The notes under the pieces are model-generated. The model saw only the letters and a list, made by a program, of their open reading frames with translations, did not search any database and was not told the origin of the DNA. Position numbers and translations under genes: made by a program. Below, piece after piece: positions 60,880 to 64,000 of a DNA stretch of 64,000 bases. How positions within the stretch are numbered: position 1 is the first letter of the stretch; each line of letters opens with the position of its first letter. This stretch comes from Suilimivivens sp964614185 (lineage in GTDB: Bacteria > Bacillota > Clostridia > Lachnospirales > Lachnospiraceae): the NCBI GenBank assembly GCA_964614185.1, contig CAZTKJ010000012.1, positions 1-64,000 on the forward strand, given 5' to 3'.

Positions 60880-61453
60880 CTTTCTTTTCCTCTTTCATCT
60901 TACTTAACAGACCGGTAAACACCTCTGTCATCATTTTGCTTATTTCTTCACCTGTAAAACGGCACATTTTTGTAGCACACAAGGATGCAATTCCATGGGT
61001 ATAGATCCATAAATGCTGATACAGTCTTTGGGCATCTTTTCCTTTGAGTCCGTATGCGGTAGTAATGGATGCAAGAATTTTATCATAGCTTTCATCAATG
61101 ACAGGCAGCACATTGTCAATATCAGGCAGCTTTGACTGCTCGCTCATAAAAAGAACCTGAAACAGTTTGGGCTCCTTTATTGCAAAAAGAATATACTGTG
61201 TTCCCACACCCTTGAAAGCAGGATTTTCTGACAACCCCCTTTTTACATATTCCTTGTAAATGCCTCTGGCAGCTTCCATCACTGCCTGCTGTACTTCTTC
61301 CATGTTCTCAAACACAGTAAAAATAGGGCATGCAGAGCTGCCAAGCTTCTTTCCCAGTGCTCTTGCTGTTAAACTTTCAACGTCTTCTGCCCTTACAATC
61401 TCTAAAGCAGCTTCTATGATCTGCTCCCTTGTGAATTTTGCTTTTGGCGGCAT
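60872..61453 (-). CDS. TetR family regulator of ABC system
   Basis: A 193-residue TetR protein. The HTH at residues 7-45 is FTREQIIEAALEIVRAEDVE, SLTARALGKKLGSSACPIFT. The C-terminal domain is helical. It is first in an operon with the ABC ATPase and FtsX-like permease, so it is probably an efflux-type local repressor. Tandem AGAACnnnnGTT sequences upstream are candidate operators. Confidence 0.88.
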   Translation of the reverse strand: MPPKAKFTREQIIEAALEIVRAEDVESLTARALGKKLGSSACPIFTVFENMEEVQQAVMEAARGIYKEYVKRGLSENPAFKGVGTQYILFAIKEPKLFQVLFMSEQSKLPDIDNVLPVIDESYDKILASITTAYGLKGKDAQRLYQHLWIYTHGIASLCATKMCRFTGEEISKMMTEVFTGLLSKMKEEKKDD

Positions 61454-61467
61454 AGCGTTTACCTCTT

Positions 61468-61500
61468 TCTAAAACAATTGTTCTATAACATCCGTTCTAA
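61468..61500. promoter_or_regulatory. tandem AGAACnnnnGTT half-sites upstream of TetR
   Basis: On the minus strand the run TTAGAACGGATGTTATAG continues AACAATTGTTTTAG: two AGAAC-N4-GTT units spaced by 14 bp, the second containing the palindrome AACAATTGTT. Likely the operator of the TetR protein starting at 61453. Confidence 0.55.
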
Positions 61501-61558
61501 TTATATATATTTTCTTTCCATGAGTCAATTACATTTTTTTTCATAAGTTTTTTCACAC

Positions 61559-61592
61559 AAAAAGAGCAGAGACTCTTTTGAATCTCTGCTTG
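61559..61592. terminator. hairpin with T-run on minus strand
   Basis: AGCAGAGA and TCTCTGCT form a stem around a 10-nt loop; on the minus strand CTTTTTGTG follows. It points leftwards although no minus-strand gene lies to its right, so it may be left over from DNA replaced by the radical SAM genes. The gap 61454-61759 also holds the 91-bp repeat copy 2 and the promoter region of the next gene. Confidence 0.5.
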
Positions 61593-61629
61593 GTGGTAAG
61601 GCACTGGGGAGTGGACACCTTTCTCCCTC

Positions 61630-61720
61630 TATGATATAATGAGCGTTGACGAGAAGAATAAGTGTACTTATTCGGCGAGCGACGAATGACGATCATAAAT
61701 CGCAGATTTATGATATAATA
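61630..61720 (+). repeat. 91-bp structured repeat with TATGATATAAT ends, copy 2
   Basis: A copy of 45389-45479. Stem 1 is here GAATAAG-TGTA-CTTATTC: a G-to-A change on one side is matched by C-to-T on the other. Stem 2 is identical. The end, TATGATATAAT, lies 39 bp ahead of the radical SAM start and could serve as its -10 element. Confidence 0.8.
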
Positions 61721-61759
61721 CAACCAATGGGATATTTGCTATAGGAAAAGGAGGCTCAT

Positions 61760-62662
61760 ATGAAAGCTTCTTCTTTTTTATATTTTGCGCGATTTGGCAT
61801 CCGGTCAATCTTGCTTCACAAAAAGGAGCCAATTTTGGGAACGATTATTCTGACAGACAAATGCAATCTCCATTGCAAACATTGTTCCGTCAATAACATC
61901 ACAGCTGTCGTCCATCCTTATCGGCAGATTCAAGCCGAAATGCGTCAGCTCTATGAGATGGGTATTCGCATCCTTTTCTTCTGTGGCGGCGAGACCTTTT
62001 TGTGGAACGACAACGGGAAAACGCTGCGTGATCTGGTCATAGAAGCAAAGAAAATGGGGTTTCTCATTGTCAATGTTGTCACCAACGGCACCTTCCCGCT
62101 GGATTTGCCGGAGGCGGATCTGATCCTGCTGAGCTTAGACGGAGATCGTGAGCGGCATAATGCCATCCGAGGTGACACCTACGACCTGATCTTTGAAAAT
62201 ATCCGTCGGGCCACGGCGGATAACATCTGTTTCTATATGGCGGTCAATCAAATCAACAAGGATGCCATCCGGGAAGTCTGCATCGCTGCCAGAGACACCA
62301 AAAATGTCCGGGCCGTGTCCTTCAACTTTCACACGCCCTATCCGGATACCGAGGATCTGGCTCTGTCCAGTGGGGAGAAGGAAGCCTGCTGTCAGATTAT
62401 ATCGCAGATGATGGCCCAGGGCGTTCCGGTATTCAATCTGAAAAGTGCCTTTCCCTACCTGATCCACAACCGTTTCCCAACGCCGTGCTATCAATGTGTT
62501 GTGATGGAAAACGGGAAGCTCAGCACCTGCGGACGGTGTATCGAGGTTCCCGGCCTGTGCGAGCGGTGCGGCTACTTCTTTGTGGCAGAATACACGCTGC
62601 TATTCCGTGGAAATCCCAGAATCATTTTTGAAATGCTGCAGACTTATCTGAAATACATATAG
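61760..62662 (+). CDS. radical SAM protein with Cys-rich C-terminus
   Basis: A 300-residue radical SAM enzyme: ILTDKCNLHCKHCSVNN holds the CxxxCxxC cluster motif (residues ~36-43); FFCGGETFLWND is the SAM-binding GGE segment; VVTNGTFPLDLPEADLILLS continues the barrel. The C-terminus has CYQCVVMENGKLSTCGRC and LCERCG, a cluster of seven cysteines resembling a SPASM/twitch auxiliary cluster. The substrate is unknown. AAAGGAGG lies before the ATG. Codon use is richer in G and C at third positions than the genes to its left. Eight bp ahead of the next radical SAM gene. Confidence 0.82.
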   Translation: MKASSFLYFARFGIRSILLHKKEPILGTIILTDKCNLHCKHCSVNNITAVVHPYRQIQAEMRQLYEMGIRILFFCGGETFLWNDNGKTLRDLVIEAKKMGFLIVNVVTNGTFPLDLPEADLILLSLDGDRERHNAIRGDTYDLIFENIRRATADNICFYMAVNQINKDAIREVCIAARDTKNVRAVSFNFHTPYPDTEDLALSSGEKEACCQIISQMMAQGVPVFNLKSAFPYLIHNRFPTPCYQCVVMENGKLSTCGRCIEVPGLCERCGYFFVAEYTLLFRGNPRIIFEMLQTYLKYI

Positions 62663-62669
62663 GAGTGCT

Positions 62670-63917
62670 ATGAGTATCATAACCGATCTGACCAGAATGT
62701 GGCTGACCCGTTCGGTCAAGCCCTTTGTCTTCCGAAACGAATACGATCAAGTCCTGCCTTATGAGGAATGTCAGAACTTGGGGCTCTATGTTCATATTCC
62801 CTTCTGCAAGCGGCTGTGCGGCTTTTGTCCTTACTGCAAAGAACTCTATTCGGAGGAAGCGTGTAATCGCTATCTGGATGCCCTGATCCGTGAGATTCAC
62901 ATGGTAGGCGGGCAACAGAAAAAGCGGGCTACCAGCCTGTATTTCGGCGGTGGGACACCTGCCTTGGCCGCAGAGCAGTTAAAGGAAATCATCACCGCTC
63001 TGGGAGAGCATTTTACCATCACTCAGGGGATTGGCGTAGAACTGCACCCGGATAATGTGACCGTTCCGGTGCTGCGAACCCTGCGGGATGCCGGGGTCAC
63101 AAAGCTCAGCATCGGCGTTCAGTCGTTTCAGCAGAAGTATCAAAGCATTCTGGGACGAACGGCAATAGACAGGTACGCCATGGCGGAGGCCCTGGCTGAA
63201 GTACCCTTTGAAACGGTATCCATGGACTTTATCTTTGCTCTGCCCGGTCAGAGCTTTGAGGATTTAAGGGCGGACATTGATACCGCCTTTCAAAACGGCG
63301 CAAACCATGTGGCAATCTATCCGTTCATTGATTTCAGCTTCACCTCCAGCACGGTTCCTCCAATGGACAAGCGGGAAAAACGTAAGCTGCTGGACAATAT
63401 CACACGCTACTGTCTGGAAAAAGGATATATGCGGAACTCCATATGGACCTTTTCAGGAGAAGCGGCGGCAAGCTATTCTTCCATGACCCGTGACAACTTC
63501 CTGGGCTTCGGCTGTTCCGCGACCACCCTTTTGCGGGATCAATTTAAGGTCAACACCTTTTCCGTGGAAGAATACTGCAAGCGAATCGACCATAAAACCA
63601 TTCCCACCGCACTGACGCTTCGTTTTACGCTTCGTCAGCGGATGGTCTATTACCTGTTCTGGACAGCTTACAGCACCAAGGTGGATGCCGAGACATTTTG
63701 GCAGTTTTTTGGCGTCCCCTTGGAAAGGATGTATGGCTTTGAACTGAAACTCGCTAAACTTTTTGGTTTTGTAACCGAACGAGGCGGTGTGTATGAGATG
63801 ACGCTGAAGGGTGCGTTTTACTACCACTACTATGAGAATTTTTATACCCTGGCCTACATTGATAAGATGTGGGGACTGTTGCGGAAAGAAGCTTTTCCCG
63901 AGGGAATGGAGCTTTGA
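62670..63917 (+). CDS. HemN-like (coproporphyrinogen III oxidase family) radical SAM protein
   Basis: A 415-residue radical SAM enzyme of the HemN/HemW family: LYVHIPFCKRLCGFCPYC (CxxxCxxC plus a further Cys), SLYFGGGTPALAAEQLKEII, VELHPDNVT, KLSIGVQSFQQKYQSILGR, and SMDFIFALPGQSFEDLRADI. The C-terminal ~130 residues carry a HemN-like tail with GFGCSATTLL. True HemN, HemW, heme-degrading and methyltransferase members share this fold, so the reaction is unassigned. It is cotranscribed with the preceding radical SAM gene, GC-rich like it, and complete just before the window edge; 63918-64000 shows nothing. Confidence 0.82.
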   Translation: MSIITDLTRMWLTRSVKPFVFRNEYDQVLPYEECQNLGLYVHIPFCKRLCGFCPYCKELYSEEACNRYLDALIREIHMVGGQQKKRATSLYFGGGTPALAAEQLKEIITALGEHFTITQGIGVELHPDNVTVPVLRTLRDAGVTKLSIGVQSFQQKYQSILGRTAIDRYAMAEALAEVPFETVSMDFIFALPGQSFEDLRADIDTAFQNGANHVAIYPFIDFSFTSSTVPPMDKREKRKLLDNITRYCLEKGYMRNSIWTFSGEAAASYSSMTRDNFLGFGCSATTLLRDQFKVNTFSVEEYCKRIDHKTIPTALTLRFTLRQRMVYYLFWTAYSTKVDAETFWQFFGVPLERMYGFELKLAKLFGFVTERGGVYEMTLKGAFYYHYYENFYTLAYIDKMWGLLRKEAFPEGMEL

Positions 63918-64000
63918 CCCACAGCTTGGTTCAGAATATGGTGATTATTACAATGTCCTAAACGGAAAGACGCTAAAAATCACACAAGAACTTTGCACAA

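Overview
The window looks like chromosomal DNA from a gut Lachnospiraceae bacterium (Blautia / Ruminococcus gnavus-like). The basis is low-to-moderate GC, strong AGGAGG-type ribosome binding sites, and family content typical of that group: LytTR-DUF3021 cassettes, PadR-DUF1700-DUF4097 operons, heterodimeric ABC exporters, a TIGR03915/TIGR03916-like repair pair, and cytoplasmic GH27/GH28/GH13 enzymes. This placement is an inference; there is no rRNA or tRNA gene to anchor it, and I saw no CRISPR array and no intact transposase.

Layout. 1-690: degenerate DNA (inverted repeat, aldo/keto reductase fragment). 693-1919 (-): M20 amidohydrolase. 2082-8303 (+): a compact RiPP-type natural product cluster, the highlight of the window: small HTH regulator, Nif11-type precursor peptide with a cysteine-free Ser/Thr/Ala core, YcaO, a LanM-type dehydratase whose LanC cyclase domain has shrunk to a relic, a flavodoxin-fold reductase and a SAM methyltransferase. 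8344-17082 (-): PAS-GAF-GGDEF protein, an ABC exporter pair under an HTH protein fused to a degenerate PurM/AIR-synthase domain, small proteins, and a hemerythrin-response-regulator protein. 17150-17530: palindromic and tandem repeats. 17719-20180 (+): LytTR / DUF3021 / ABC-2 operon. 20236-28187 (-): esterase and TIM-barrel gene, AlkC/AlkD-like repair gene with TetR regulator and a clear operator, then a run TcdA-TtcA-LarE-GH27-flavoprotein. 28411-29760 (+): soluble CZB chemoreceptor. 29841-40009 (-): HerA-like ATPase, second ABC exporter pair, lipoprotein, PocR-type hybrid histidine kinase, TraX. 40323-43327: ECF S-component and a PadR-DUF1700-DUF4097 operon. 43451-48162 (-): GH28, small protein, MscS/CmpX-like membrane protein, GH13. 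48630-55414 (-): nuclease-helicase fusion, HPr-like protein, radical-SAM repair pair, RarA. 55545-55782: MITE-like palindrome. 55869-61453: PlsC, lipoprotein, HAD phosphatase, S1 protein, TetR-controlled MacB-like ABC system. 61760-63917 (+): two adjacent radical SAM genes of visibly higher GC, probably acquired.

How the main system may work (inference): the Nif11 leader recruits YcaO and the dehydratase. The dehydratase keeps its kinase-like and elimination motifs, so it could turn core Ser/Thr into dehydroalanine/dehydrobutyrine. With no core cysteine and no usable cyclase, lanthionine rings are not expected. YcaO could add azolines, a thioamide or an amidine; the flavoprotein could reduce dehydro-residues or oxidise azolines; the methyltransferase could cap the N-terminus. 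I do not recognise this combination as a named RiPP class. Copies of a TAACCGGTAAA motif and its inverse bracket the precursor gene and close the cluster.
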